A DNA stretch of 64,000 bases from Acanthochromis polyacanthus (taxonomy: Eukaryota > Chordata > Actinopteri > Pomacentridae): NCBI RefSeq assembly GCF_021347895.1, contig NC_067125.1:27905697-27969696 (forward strand), in the 5' to 3' direction. Below are positions 1-14,000 of this stretch, piece after piece. The translations under genes and the position numbers were made by a program. Under the pieces are notes generated by a model. The model worked only from the letters and a program-made list of their open reading frames with translations. It was not told where the DNA came from and did not search any database. Numbering within the stretch: the first letter of the stretch is position 1; each line of letters begins with the position of its first letter.

Positions 1-455
1 AAGAACAATAACAATAAAGTCCCAAAGCAAACAGCGTTGCATTGTAGCTGTTCCAGACAGCAGACTGGCTGCTGCTGCGAGCAAACTGAGGAAACCAAGA
101 GAAGAAGACGAAAGTGAGTACGACTGACTGTGCTTTGTATCCTGTCAGTTCACTTTTAGCAGACAAAACCGCTGAACTTCTTTACTATGCAATAAAACAC
201 ACAAGCCAGTTATTTGAAGTTTGCAACAGAAAATGTTAAGACTTTCACCTTCTTACACTATTTGTACTTTTAAATCATGGCATTTTAATGTCATTACCTT
301 AACAATTACCTCGATTTAATGGCACTAGCTGTGTTGTATTGTTGCCATCACATATGATACTATGGGTACGCATGTGTGCAAAAAAAATCCATTGTCTTTG
401 AGCAGATTATTTTGCAATATAACAACATTTGTGATTGCAGCTAGATGTAGTTTAA

Positions 456-538
456 CCCTATGATGTGCAGTGCGAGTCATCAGACACCCATTTTCCACTG
501 GATTTGGTCGTTTTTGACCCATGTCGCACATTAAAGGG
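456..538. mobile_element. piggyBac-like MITE, 83 bp with TTAA target duplication
   Basis: TTAA at 452-455 and at 539-542 flank an 83-bp body. The body starts CCCTATGATGTGC and ends with the inverted counterpart GCACATTAAAGGG, so 11 of the first 13 terminal bases pair. TTAA duplications and CCC..GGG ends are hallmarks of piggyBac-superfamily elements. The body has no coding capacity, so this is a non-autonomous miniature derivative. The superfamily call rests on the TTAA site and end bases only. Confidence 0.6.
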
Positions 539-555
539 TTAACTCCTAATTTCAA

Positions 556-638
556 TCCTAGGAGCTTCAGTAGAAAGCAACCGGACTTCTCTTTTACGTT
601 GTTTGAAGTCCGGTTGCTTTCTACTAAAGCTCCTAGGA
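556..638. repeat. Near-perfect inverted repeat, 34-bp arms with 15-bp loop
   Basis: The arm at 556-589 (starts TCCTAGGAGCTTCAGTAG) and the arm at 605-638 (starts GAAGTCCGGTTGCTTTCTAC) are reverse complements at 33 of 34 positions, separated by 590-604. The motif AAGTCCGGTTGC followed by CTCCTAGGA resembles, from memory, a dispersed teleost repeat associated with Penelope-like element ends. The hairpin starts 14 bases after the TTAA of the neighbouring MITE. Confidence 0.8.
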
Positions 639-854
639 CCAGGATGACTCAGGACATACAAAGAAATCCTGATTTTAATATTCATTGTAGAATTGAAATT
701 TATGCTCCTTTATAGCATGCAAAAGTCTGTTTATGGTCAAAGCTGCTATGTCATGGAGCTAAAACTTGTTTTTTTCCCAATTTTTCAAAGTTTACAGCTA
801 AAGGTTTCACATAAGAGCAATCATGTGCAAAGGAATTTTGGACAGAATCTTTAC

Positions 855-2063
855 CTGTCGCTGCTGAGACAGTCTGAATGGCAGCCCTGCAGGAACAGTC
901 TTGGGTTGCAGACAAAGCGGCCCCGATGTGGCGATCTGCTGGTTCTGGAAATGGTGACCTGGATGTGGTTGATTCTGACCCGGTGATGGCGACTGCTGCT
1001 GTGGTTCTGTCTTGCTCACCGGATTGGTCATGATAGACATCGGTTGGCTGGCAGAATGGGGCACTTTGGGGCTGAAGTGTAAAGTGGGTTTGGTGTTGAG
1101 AACCTTCATGTCCAAATGATGGGAGCCATTGTGGCCGTTGGACTTGAACAGGCAGTTGTTGATCCCTTTACTGTGTGGCCCGATCCTCTGCTGGCTGAGT
1201 GGGGCTGGGCTAGAAACCTTGTCTTGGGGGAAGGTGCTGGTGGAGGAGTGGGTGCTCATGGCAGGAGCCCAGCTGGTCAACCCCACAGGTGGGGTTTGGT
1301 GGTGGTGATGGAGAAGAGAGCTCGGCTGCTGCTGGTTGGCCGCCATCTGCTTCAGCTGCTCTGCGTGGGATATTTCTGGCCAGCAGGGCATGGCTCTGGG
1401 GTGTCCCGCCTGAGTGTTAGCTTTCTGTGACGTGTTTGTAGAAGTGGTGCTGGTCAATGTGAAAGATGGTCCCGCTGAGGCCGGCCGAAGCTGTGGCGAG
1501 CCACAGTGAACATGACCGAAATCCGGCGAATGCTCCGTCTTTATCGGCTTGTCCATCGGGGAGCACAGACCGGCAGTTGCTCCCGCTGAGCTCGGCCGAC
1601 CTAGATCCAAACCAAATGTATCGTCCTGCTTCAGCATTTTTTCAAACTCCAGGTCATTCAGAGGAGGAACTGTTTTTGTCAGCTCGTCAAACAGATCCTG
1701 GAGCTCTGGGTCAATATGAACGCCACCTTCATCCTTGAAGTCAAAAATCATCTCTGTGTTTGACTGGCCACAAGACTGGATCTCAGTGGGCTCTTTTTTC
1801 ATTTCTTTCAGGGTCATGTTGAATATGTCTGACCCCAATCCATGGGGCATCATGTAATTCTTCCTCTGCATGCCCATGGCTGAGGAGCCTTGCAGGGAGT
1901 GTGACTGGGTTAAGCTGTGGTTGCAGGTCCCATGTCCCAGACCACCGGCGTCCACACGGACTCGCTTAAAGTCTGATCCAGTAAAACCACAGGAGAGGCC
2001 GTTCTGCTTTGGTGTGTGTCCTGGTGCATGTCCCTCAATCTTCCTTCGCAGGGAGCCTTGAAG
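855..2063 (-). CDS. maml2: maml2 coding exon 2: acidic and p300-recruiting region
   Basis: The acceptor is TTTTGCAG|CTT (AG at 2065-2064) and the donor is CGACAG|GTAAAG (GT at 854-853). The exon is 403 codons, phase 0 at both ends, residues 138-540. It starts LQGSLRRK, as in mammalian MAML2. It contains a KRVRV basic patch, an LKEMKKEP motif, an acidic stretch (DPELQDLFDELT) followed by LEFEKMLKQDD, and an IKTE(H)SP motif. The last matches the SUMO consensus that is sumoylated in MAML1. It then has GSPQLRPASAGPSF and HAEQLKQMAANQQQ, which are family signatures. After that it is Ser/Pro/Gln/His-rich and probably disordered. The long poly-glutamine run of human MAML2 exon 2 is absent; only QQQ and HHHH remain. 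Confidence 0.93.
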
Positions 2064-5000
2064 CTGCAAAACACAACATAATGAAATTACAATTAGAAAA
2101 TGCAAAAAAGAATACTTTACCTCACCTTGATTCCATTTACTCGGTAAGTGTATTCCAAAAAAAAGACCTCAGCAGCTAAGCCATTTGGAAAAAAATAGCA
2201 CTAGGGGAGATGCAGGGAATTTGACCAGCTTCTGAAACTACTACCAAATCTTTTATTAACAGAAACCGGTTTCATTTACTGTTGATTTTACAGTAACAGC
2301 AAAGAGGCCTCAATTCGTTATTCTGTCATAAATCACCCAGTCACATCACTTTGTAAAGCCATGTAGATGCATTTAGATTACACATAACACTTGAATATAC
2401 AGTTTTATTTAAATGCTTGCAATGCAGCTATGAGGCACTGAAAAACGGTTTTGATATAACGTAGTCTGAGCGCAGTGGATGGGATGAGAAGATAGTTAGG
2501 AATCTGATACAGTCGACAGACCGCAGAGAGAAGAATAGGGTCTTTGTCTGTTTCCCTCATTTGCATACATTATATTTTCCTCCATTGTGCTTCGTTAGAT
2601 AGCAGAGTTTCTCCTTTGTGGCTGAGATTCTGCTTAACATGCTGGTGCTGATATCTGATTTCCTTTTGTCCTATGCCCATGTCTTCATTTAAGGTAATAA
2701 GAGCATAAGCACGACTCACAACTTGAACCGCTCGGTAACGCTCCATAAAACTGAAACTAAAACAAAATGTGCATTTCATCATTACAAAAACTAATTTATT
2801 TATATATTTAGGAATAAACAACATTGTCATGTCAACAAAAGAATGGAGTTTTATCTTTCACGTGAGCCTAATGAGCCTATGAGTCAGAAAGTAACCGTTT
2901 ATCTAGGGGGCAATCTCACTCACACTGTTGTATACACATAAAAACGGCTGATTATCTGACCACATTTTAATGTGCTGCCTGCGTGGAAACAAAATGGCTC
3001 TGATTGTACACCAGCTTGAGCATAGGAGAGGAGTATCAGTGTGTTGCATATTTCACTGTGGGAACAAATTTGAGTCATTTCCACCTGCTGGCAAACATTA
3101 CATTAAGATGATTCATAGCCTGAGGGTTTGGAGTGAATCCTGCAGTTCACTGCATTTCTACTCTGTTCATGTCCGTATTACTTCTGCTAATGCTCCTAAC
3201 AATAGTTCAGAGATACATCCACACATGTTAATCAAGGTGCAAATATCTGTGACTCACCGAGCCTCCTGTATTAAAGCTAATAAGTGCGCGTGTGTTTCAA
3301 CATACTGAATGGGTGACGACAGTAATGATGGTGGCGGTTCACAGAGAGGAGGAGGGACACTGAAATGAGCTGTTCTCATCATGCTACATGTAACCCACTG
3401 TTACACTTAGCACAAACTATCATCTTTAACATCATTCAGAGCATTTTCTTAAGCATGATTGGAAAAGCAGTTTTCTAGGCAAACAGTTTACTTTAGTGCA
3501 GCAGGAAATGATTGATATGAAGGCATAAGGAAAAACAGGAAATCTGGGGTTTTGAAGTTAATCAAGAGTGACCAATTTGTTTCCATTAGATTTTTGACAA
3601 TTTCTAACCACTGTGTAGTGCTGCATCTAGGGGCAGAGCCCACCTTTAAAGCTGTATCACAGACACCCCCTGCTAGCTGAAAATTCAAAGTGCCCCTCTG
3701 CTGAAAAATCTGTTATGGTCATTGTTACCTCTCTTGGATGTTTGCCCTTCACTGCTCAGAATAATGTCTGTTCTGACTTGGCTTTTTAAAATTCATCTGC
3801 TGAGAGTGGAAAGCTTCTTTTTGGTGCACTAAATTCTGAGTTTAAGACCTGTACTTGCAAGCAGGATTTGTCTTATCACAACTAATTTGGAAGCCAAGCC
3901 TGATCCAATAGGCAGGAGACCTGAGGTATGAATGTAAAAAAACAAGTTAAAAGATAGTTCAGCGTTGTGTATTACCTAACTCAACATGTTTGAGTCCTCA
4001 AATATGGAAATATTAATAGTTTTACATTGATAACTAATAAAAATGGGGAAAAACATAATACATGCACATAATGGGCCAAAAGCAAGTACATAGGCTGTTC
4101 AGGTAAGTGTAAAGTAATTCTTACACTCAAAGTACATTTTCACTCTAATAATAAAAACAGATTTGTATATTTAAACAAAACTATAAAATTCAAAACTTTA
4201 TGCAACTACTACGAAAATAAGCAATGACTTGAATGCACATCCCACAAAAGTAAGCCTCAATAAAAACAGTTCTTAATATAGACTAGAGGAAGAAATCTCA
4301 TCAGCTGATGCAGAGACAGTGCGGCTGTTTGATGTCAAGTTAATACACAGATTTACAGAGGCACACACAATTTTAAACTGCAAGTGCTCCAGTTAAAGTT
4401 CATCTACAGTACGAACTTCTGCCATCTTCACCGAGATCCACACTGTTAAACATTACTGGACATCTGTTTTTCTCCAAATGCGGACGAAAACAGTCCTTCT
4501 AGTGTGTGCAGCTCACGCACACTTTCTCTCATTCCACAGGGCTCCTTCTGGAGAAGACAGACAGGAGTACTCCTCATGGTTCAAGGCACTGTCTGTGAAA
4601 ACACGTCATGAATAATGGAAAGGACAGTGCATGTGTTGCAAAAAGCCATTGTGAGACAGGGTTGCCTCACTCCTGCCTCTGTGCCATTTAAAAATGGACT
4701 CCGGTCAAGAGTAGATCTCAATTCAGAATTCAAAGATGAAGCCACTTAAGTCTTTTGAGATTTTCTCAAGGGCAGATCACGGTAGTGTGTATCCTCATAC
4801 TATTATTTATCACTGCAAAAACCAAACTTCAATTCGAGCACCAGCATTGGGTTGTTGTTTTTTAAACATTTCCAACAAAAAAAGGACCAGTCTGTTCTGT
4901 CAACTCTCCACCACTCAGGAGTGGTGGCCTCCTAGATGGCCTGAAATCCTCATGACTGATCTCCGAGTGATCTGAAAATAGATTTTTTGATTAACATTTA

Positions 5001-8000
5001 ATGAGCTCAGAAGCTCTGAATCACTTTGAAAGTGACTCCTGCTGCATGAGAGCCTCAAACATATGTATTATATACCGATCCTCTCAGAGACGAGTGTATA
5101 CTTGATTTATTTTCTGGATTGACAAAACGCATAACATCCACTGTCAACGTCTAGGTTAGTAGTGAGCAGAACATTTATTTAAGGATACCAAGGCTGGTTT
5201 AAAAAAAAAAAAAAAAAAAAAAATCCAGAGAGTTCTCACAGTTACAAGAAAAAGAAATGGAAAGAATATGCATTTTTAAAAGATATTAACATGGATGGAT
5301 AAGAAACCACACTTTGTAGCATCTATCCACCTTAGGCGCTATAACTGACCCACTTGTGGACACAGAATTTCACAGAAAACAGATTAAATAAGGGCAACAT
5401 GATCGAGAAAGAGATTTCAATTAAGAACATCATCTTTTCAGTGGCGCATATTGACGCCTCTTGACTGTGGCAGTGAGGAACATGACCTTGGCCGTGTCAA
5501 CAGAGGCTATCTATTCATGGGAGCTGGAAGGCTGGTGGCTGGTGTGTCAAGCTGAGCAGTGTGGTGATGCTGAGCACTGTGGATGGGGCTCCGGGTGAGC
5601 CATCACAGGGACGCAACACCAGGCCTCTTGGTACCATCTGTCAGTATGGTGGCACAGCCCTGAGAGCCATACATGCTTGAAGGGTATAGGTTTGAGAGTG
5701 TTCGAAGGTTTCATGTCTGTGTGAGTTTGAGAGTGGCTCAACAAAAGATCCAGCTCACCAGCCTTTAATCTGTTCACCAGAGCCCTAAAACATGTTGCAA
5801 TCTGCTCCAGAGAGAGTTAGAGACCTCCCTCTCGGCATTTGACATGGAAAAAACAGCCCCAAAATCAAAGAATAAATATGACTATTGTGTTCCTAGGGAG
5901 ACATAATATTTATGCGGTTTTGCAGGTTTTGTACTGTTGCAAGAGGGGATTTCAGCTCATTTATTGCCAGATCAGAAACAAGAGTCTTCACACTGGTGCC
6001 AGTGATCAGCTGTCATACAGAACTCATCTGCTTTCAGAAGTGTGGAGAGCTCAGTTGAAGTATGAAATGTGTACTAGCTGTTTAAAGCTGTAAACAATGA
6101 TACTGTAGCCAAAAACATCATTTTAAAATGTAATTATTTAATGGCTAAAGCTAGAACTGAGTATGCACATTTACAAGACAATTTATAGCCAAATCAGGTC
6201 AGGGGGAATGGCACATTCATTTTTTTCTAAAACCCTGTTTGCTACTCAGTCATGTGTTTGTTTTTATTCAGCATATCTCAGGGAAAAGGAACATTTGCGC
6301 AATGTGTTTGGTACTACATAACTAAAATGTTCCAGGATACCCTTGATTACATGGTACCAACAGGAGAAACTTAGCTTTTGGCTTTAGGTTGCACATAAAG
6401 TAGATTTACTTTAAAGAATAGACTCTCATAGCAGTAAAAATAAAGAGAATGTAACTGGGAGGTGCACTGAGGCAACAACAAGCAATTATAGCTGAACTTC
6501 TATCTGAAAAACAACCTACAGAAGCACAGTTTAGAAGAAGAATAAGATGGTTGCCACTTGACAAATTTTGGCAGCTTACATTTTGCAGTACATTTTGGTT
6601 GCTAATCCTTTTTTAAACATAGTAAATGATTAAATCTTGATTTTTTTTCCCCCAATATTTTTCCTGAAGCGGAACAGTTGGAATGGAGCTCATCATATTT
6701 CCCCAACAAAAGAAACATATTTAATCTGTTTCTGCAGAGCATGTGCCATAAGGTTGCACAGGGATGTGAACATAGGTTCACGGTGTGCTTCCCTAATCAT
6801 GCTGGTGTGTGTTGGGACAAAGCAGCACACTGCAGAGGTGGGCTACTTTTGGCTCATCAGCACTTTGCATCCCCACACTTCCTGACACAGTTGTATTAGA
6901 TTGAGGCTGCCCTCCAGAGAGCAGGCAGGAGAGAAGGATGAGCAGCAGCAGCAGGAAAAAAAAAAAAAAAAAAAAGGGAGGCAGCTTTGTGGCAGCCTCT
7001 GGGAAATGGGAAGAGATGATAAGAGCTCCTTTGAAGAGAAATCATCCATTATGTTTACTGAAGGCAGATTTTTTTTAACAGTTACTGTAGCTCAGCTTCA
7101 ACATTCCATGGATAAACTTGCTATTTTAATAAAAGGCAGCTTGCACACTAAAAATCCTGTTAGAGACACTTAGAATTCAAAAATGAGCTCTCCATTATCC
7201 AAATGTACAGATTAAAAGCCAGCATTCTAATCAGCCCTTGCTTTGGCATGTCCTTTGTTCAGAATCCAGACACATTTAATGTGATATCCCCAAGGCTAAA
7301 GGATGCAGGAGTTACATCTCTAAAAATATGCGTGGACCACATAGGAAAATATGTGAGCCCCATTATAAAGCAACAAACAATACTGCTATCGTTGCACTTA
7401 CTGGTCACACCCATTATGATGATGTCCTGAACTAAGGGTGAACGAGGTGTTTAAAGCTGCACGGTTTGAGTTGATAAAAATAACCCTTTTTAATCATCTA
7501 AAAACAAATGACTCTTGATCTGGCCAGGTAGCTTGAAAGGCTTATTGTGCATTATATTCACCAAGTTTTTTATTCTGTCAGAATGACAGAGATTCTAAGA
7601 GCTGTGACTCTGTCAAGGCATTACCGCAGCACCAGCTAGGCCATGCCACTGCAGACGTACCACAGGTCACCAACATCGCAGTGACAAGCCGTCACATCAC
7701 ATCACCCATGGCCATGTGGCTCACAGAGCTCCTGACACTGCTGTCACCTCTCATCTACATGTCATTCTTAACCACAGAGACATTTATCGAGGAGGACCGA
7801 GGACTCCCCAGGCTCAGGAGCAACCCAGTGCAGCACGCAATCGCTGTAGGTTCCTGTAAAATTTCAATAATCAATGATTAAAGCAAGAAACTACACGAAG
7901 TGCAAACTGAAAAATCACTTCTAGATTTGCCACATTCACACTGTAGCCACAGCATATTTTTTTTCTTACCAAACATCATAATGGACAGGAAAGCATCCTA

Positions 8001-11000
8001 CCATTGAACAACCATTCAGGGTTGCCTGTTAACTGCATCACAGTCAAAGCTGCTATTGTAGCTCAATGGGTTTAATTTAGTGGTAACAGGCTTAAATTCT
8101 CATTGGTCCAACACTCCAAGTGCTGGAAACACCCTCGCCACATCTTAAGTACTGCATGCCTTGCACCAAAAATGAAAGGACATGATGTATCTGCCATGAT
8201 GTCATGCTTCCTTCAATTGGTATACTGCGCTGTGTCTGCTAAAGGGGAAGGAGGTAAGAGACAATTTTCATTCTGGGAAACTGCTGGAGGGTGTGGGAGG
8301 GTTAACATAAATCAGAACATTAAAGGATTCTTAACAGCCGAGGCTTAAACCTGCTATAACTGATTTTTTTTTCCCACTTGAGGGCGGTGGAAACAAGTTG
8401 TGAACAGAGCACTGACACATCATCACCTTTTAAGTTGACGAAAATGTTGTCGGCAAGGTTTCACTGCATATTTACAAATCCAGCAGGTACAGATTTTGTG
8501 TTTCTGGGCACCTGGCCTGTTTTTCACTCAACCTGTGTCTGCACTGTGGTCATTGATTCCTGGGGGAAACATGGAATTCTTAAGCTTCACTATGTTGACC
8601 ATCTAGTTGCTACATGAGTCTATCTACTATTTGTTGTGTAGTGTACATTGAGTTTTTAGAGCTTTGATGCTGACAATATCTATCTACTGCTGCTGAAATG
8701 ACATAAGAGCAAAAACAGAGGAAACAAAGTCAGTGAATTTGCAGCCAGGACAGCCGACAGTGAGCTGAAAATCTCTAAACGTCTGAATATCAAAGAAAAG
8801 CTGCAAACTTTCATCGATAATTCTCTTTAGATTTATTACAGTCTTTGTTTTCACATTGACATTTGATATGTTGCTATTGTATAATATTGGCTTAGGTTGA
8901 CCTATCACATTACGCAAAACGTTCTGATTGCAGAGATGAAACTAATATGTGTAAATGAGCCCACGTGAAACAGCAGACAATGATTTTAGCTCCTGTGAAA
9001 GAAAATCCTTTGTTGGACAGGTCTAAAGCTCTCTCAGAATGTTTGTAGCCTTAAAAGGCCATTACCATACAACCACAAGTACCTTTTTCCCAGCAACCGT
9101 CAAACACAAGGCCTGCCTCCGGTCATGCCACAGGAAAAGGCGCATAAGCAGGGAACAAGTTCCCTTCCTGTTTTCAAAGACGATTCCTATGGCATGCAGA
9201 ACCGTTTCCTGCTCGCTAGGCTCATTTCACCATCTCAAACATCTGGCTGCTCTTCAGCATGCAGCTGCAGCACGGTGAGAGCCAACAATGCCACTGCTGA
9301 GTTGAGCAACAACAGTCCTGAGCCAATACAGTCATATCTCTGGCCACCACAAAGCAAAACCCATTGTGTAGCTTCATTAGCTAATGTGAGGCATGTGAGC
9401 AGTGAGTATTATTCAGAATCTACTGTGTGTTTTAATGAGATTGTCTTCAAACTGTACCATATTTATCACTTTAATGTGCTGTTAATGTCTTATCACTTAG
9501 CTATTTGGATTACGTATTCCGTGATACTCCCTTTCAAGTGCACTGACTACAGCTACCAATCAGGAAATATAAATATTATTTGTCAATATCTGGTGTGGCT
9601 GCAGCAAAGTGCTCTTCAGCAGCATTGCTGTGGCGATTTCCTAGAGAAACAAGGATCCATTTTATATCCCGTGGGAAACCTGGGCTGAGTGGTTAATGCT
9701 GTGCTAATGCTGCTTCACTCAGCCAGGTCTTGATAAGCCTCATGCTTTTAGAGAGGGGAAAACACATTTAGTGTTTTAAACCGCTTCAATGGAGAAAGCT
9801 TTGAAAAATCCACTAGTTGAAAAAAGGTATACTTGTTGAGTTCTGCCATCTCTCTCTGCTTTCACTTAAAATCACACACACACACACACACACATTAGGA
9901 CAGGCGAGCAGTCACACTAATCTGCACTCGTGCTTTGAAACAATCCTCAGCGAGTTGGGTTTGAAAAGGGACTGCTGCAACTAGAAAGTAAGAAGAAAAA
10001 ATAAATGAGTGGGAAGCTTTGTTTGACTCCCACTCCTATCAGTTCTGACATTCCAAATAAGGTCTGTGTAGCCCGGCGCGGGTAGAGGCGGACACAGAAA
10101 ACACTGCAGAGCTCACCGACTCCAACCAAGGAAGAAGTGTGTGCGTGCATGTGTGTGTGCGCTAGTGTAGTGTGGGGATCATGGAGCAGAAAATATGCGA
10201 CCTCCACATAAATTTATCATCAGCCCGACATTTCCCAGAAGGACAAATACAAAACATCACATGATATTGATAAATCTCAGATATTATTTAGATACCATCA
10301 TCTACGACATTCCAGTGAAAACCAGTTCATTTGATTCAGGATAGCCGTGGCCTAAGAACTAAAGCTATTATTTTTCACACTGCTGAAGCTAGTGAGAAGT
10401 CTTTGGAAGGGCACGCACCAAAAACATGAACCCCATGAGAATCATTTGGTGGAGCACTAAATTAGTAGCTGCACTAGACAGCTTTGCACACTGCTGGCTA
10501 AACATCAAGAAATCATAAAACATACTGTCACTTCATTTTTGTAAACACACACATGAAAAATGCAAACTGGACAAACGGGGCTAAACACTCACTAAAGTTA
10601 GCCCTGAGAGCTCAGTGCTCTGCAAGTTAAGAAAACACACAAGCAAATAGAAAATACACAAGAAAACCACTTTGCCAATTTGACACCACGTGCACTGCAT
10701 ATAAAAATAAATAAATAAATAAATAAAATGCTCCAGCGTGACAAAACACCACCACACACTGAAATACATTGCAGATGCTTAAAACACAGTTGGAACTGAT
10801 ATGGTGCAAGAAGTGCACACAGCAGTGGAAATGTTTTCAGGCGACACTAAAAAGTGCTGAACACAGGTAGGGCGCGCTTCTTGTTGCCATGGCGACTGCT
10901 GAATTTGAGAGTGAAGTCAACCCTTTGGCAGGGGTGTCGGAAACTAAGCTAAAAAGTACATTTTTTTTTGTTTGTTTAAACATTCTGATGTTCTTCCAGA

Positions 11001-14000
11001 TATCCACTCTTATCCTGCAGAGTTTCAGTGTTGAGTCGTGCTTTCTGCATTTGCAGTGGGCAGCTGTATTCCAGAAACAAGCTTTGATTAAAAAAAAAAA
11101 AAAAAAAAGAACAAACAGCTACTTGTACTACCTTTCAAGCACTAAGCAAAGTCAGAAACCAGGCAAGAGGGGAACAATTAGTAGCTAATTTTCCCAGGAG
11201 GTAGAGGTGGAAGAAAGCTACAAGGAGAGTGAATATTGCAATTAAATTTGTTGGGTGGCCAGGAAAAAAAGACTCCAAATGAATCAAAGAAAAAGAAAGA
11301 ATGAGAGCTTCTGATAACCATTTGATTTCTTTTTAACTCTTTTGTTGAAAATTTAGGTTAACATGGGTAATTTTCGCCTAAAAAGCATAATGTGCATAAT
11401 GTGTATTCTCCTGCACATGTAGAATTAAAAAAAAAAAAACTCTTCAAAGGGCTGCCTAAATTGCCTTCCCACAGAGCCCTGAAGGCACAGAGCTCAACTA
11501 CTGGCATAGTGGCTCTCACAGTGGCAGAGAGAGTTCAAGGTTGCAGCAGAGCCCATTTCTCTGAGCAAGTTTCTGCATGCAAGCCGCTCTTGTGTGTCTA
11601 GTGGGTCTTGTAAACCAGTGCTTTAGGTCTTTTTACATGTTGCAGCTGGTGAGAGAGAGACACAGTGTGCTCTCAGGTAATCTGGCCAAGTGGAAAAAAA
11701 CAACTTTCCCATTATGTGATTACAGACATTGGTTCAGAGTTGAGGGGAACACAGTGCAATTGTTTTGATTTCAGACTGATTAGGCACATTTATGCTGATC
11801 AAGACTAACTGTGGGAAAAAAAAAAATGTCTTTGGCATCTTATCTGAAAATAATTCCTACAAGTTGAAAACAGACAAACTGTTCTTGAATGTTGAACATG
11901 ACATTTTGCCAACCTCCCAACTATTGCCAAATGAAGAATGCCCTTAATACTGATAAGTGTAATCATTAAAGTACAATTCAGCAGTTATTCTTTCCTATTA
12001 GTCCAACTAAGCACAAATTAGTAAACTTTTAATCAATGTTGAAGATTCTATTAATGCATGCCTGGTATTAAACGACTGAATAATGAACCATAATTGAACC
12101 ATGTGGCTATCGTTACACCATTTAATAGGAAAAAGATGCACAGAATCTGTCTATGCTCCCTCTGCAGGAACAGGCTGTAAAAGAACAATAACCTAACCAG
12201 AAAGAGGCCATTACATGGCACATAAAGTAGCAAATCCCAGTGTATCATAGCTAGCAAGAGGTTATTACTAAAAGATTGTGCATATGATATTTCCCACAAA
12301 GTTATAAAAAACAAACTGCTTCCTTTTACCGTTTGTGAAAGTGTCCTTCAATATTTACCTTTAGCGTCAGTGTGATGGAACTTGGGGTATCCCACCATAC
12401 CTTATACTGCTGTCACATTAAATTGCACCCTATTAGGTCAAGGCTGTATGTGGAACTATTTGCATTTCCATCCCAGGATATAATATTCAGTCTGAGTGGA
12501 AGAGATTATCCTGCTTACTTGTGTGGATTTCACAGCTCAACTGGCAAGGCGTCCCTTCACTGACTAGACAGCTGTTTTTTTTCCCCTCGCTTTTACTACT
12601 TCGGGCAAAACAGATGAGCCTGGTGATTCAAACTCAGGCAAGGCAGCATAATAGAGGGGAAAAATTCCCTCTTACCAAAGGAATTAATTCACTGTGAATG
12701 ACAATGGAGAGAAACGCTGATAAACATAAGTGTTAGTATTTTAACTTGGTGCTTTGAGAAGTTGTTCCGGTAGAACGTGCTAACAGCCGAAAAGAGCATT
12801 AGGATACAATATGCGAAAAGCGTATATTCTATAGGTCAGCAGTCCATTTAAAGACCACTCTGTCAAGTATATTTAAAAGGATAGCTTTAAATAATCTACG
12901 TGAACAAGGACAGTTTGGCAGGAGAAGACAGGCTATGCTACTGATGTAAAGCACACGAAACCAAGCTTGTCATTCTGCAACTGCAGTTCGAATCCAATCT
13001 ATCAGCAAGACAGAAAAAACTGCAGTCAATACAGGATACATTCAGGCACAGTATTGAGTTCTAGGTCACCTATGTTTCGACTCCAATGTCATGTCTCCGA
13101 ATGTAATTCACACATCACTGTAGTTATGAGCGTAAAACGCAGGAAAAATAAACCCGAAGTGCAAAAAATGTGCGCTGGCTCACATTTACAGGAATATAAC
13201 ATGGGTGAAACATAATCAAAACATTATGTCTGGTATGTCTGAACAGCTGGATTGATAAAAATAGGAGAGTATGTTTTTTTCCATAAGACCCATGAGACAG
13301 ATATAATGCAGCTGAAATGCTCTGTGTACTGACGGCCTAACACTCATTGCCTCTAGGTGGTGCAAGTATTAAAACTGCTACAACATTCCTTGCCTGCAGG
13401 GATCAACATCAACATGCTTGCATCTTCAGCCATCCTCTACTTTTGTACAATCCCAAACAGTTCACAGTCGTAGGGATGCTGCAGCTTGCAAAATGTGAGG
13501 GAGTTCATGAGGGCCAGATTATGGTCACACAGAACAAGATGTGGCGTCCGATCGCCTGGGAAATCAAGTTTATTTGTAGTCATTTTGAACAGCCACAGTA
13601 AAAAGCATAATGAAAAACTGGTCGTGTCATATCATCCGCACCCCAAACAGGGATAAGACCTCACATTTCATTCCATCGGCCGCAAATTCAATCTGCTACA
13701 TGAAAATGACCCACAAAGTACAGTGGTAAAGAACCTGAATTTAAGCCAGAAGATGAAGAAGGAGTCCTGTAACAGATGGCATGCTTCCTCCAGAGCGCTG
13801 ATCTCAAAATCATGTAGGCAGTCTGGGTTTACATGAGGAGACCAGAGACACTCAGGGAGTCTAAATCCACAGAGGAACTGTGGCAAGTTCTCCAGGTAAC
13901 TTGAAAAAGTGCCTGTAAATGTACTTATATGCAGTAAACTAATAAAAAACACTATTCTATTTGAGAGGAGCCTCACATTTAGTGTTGCAAGTATTTTTCA

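Larger units (their letters stand above)
1..854 (-). other. maml2 intron 2, partial
   Basis: This is non-coding sequence downstream of the maml2 exon 2 donor. The intron continues beyond the left edge. Apart from the piggyBac-like miniature element at 456-538 and the adjacent long hairpin at 556-638, I see no gene. Short open frames here have no recognisable similarity. Confidence 0.85.

Noticed and set aside
8059..8105. tRNA-like 'TAGCTCAATGGG' A-box-like sequence
   Set aside because: No B box at tRNA spacing and no cloverleaf; not a tRNA gene.
9125..9688. 187-codon plus-strand open frame in maml2 intron 1
   Set aside because: No recognisable domain or low-complexity protein signature, no splice context, and hydrophobic/aromatic content typical of translated AT-rich intron. 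Most likely chance.
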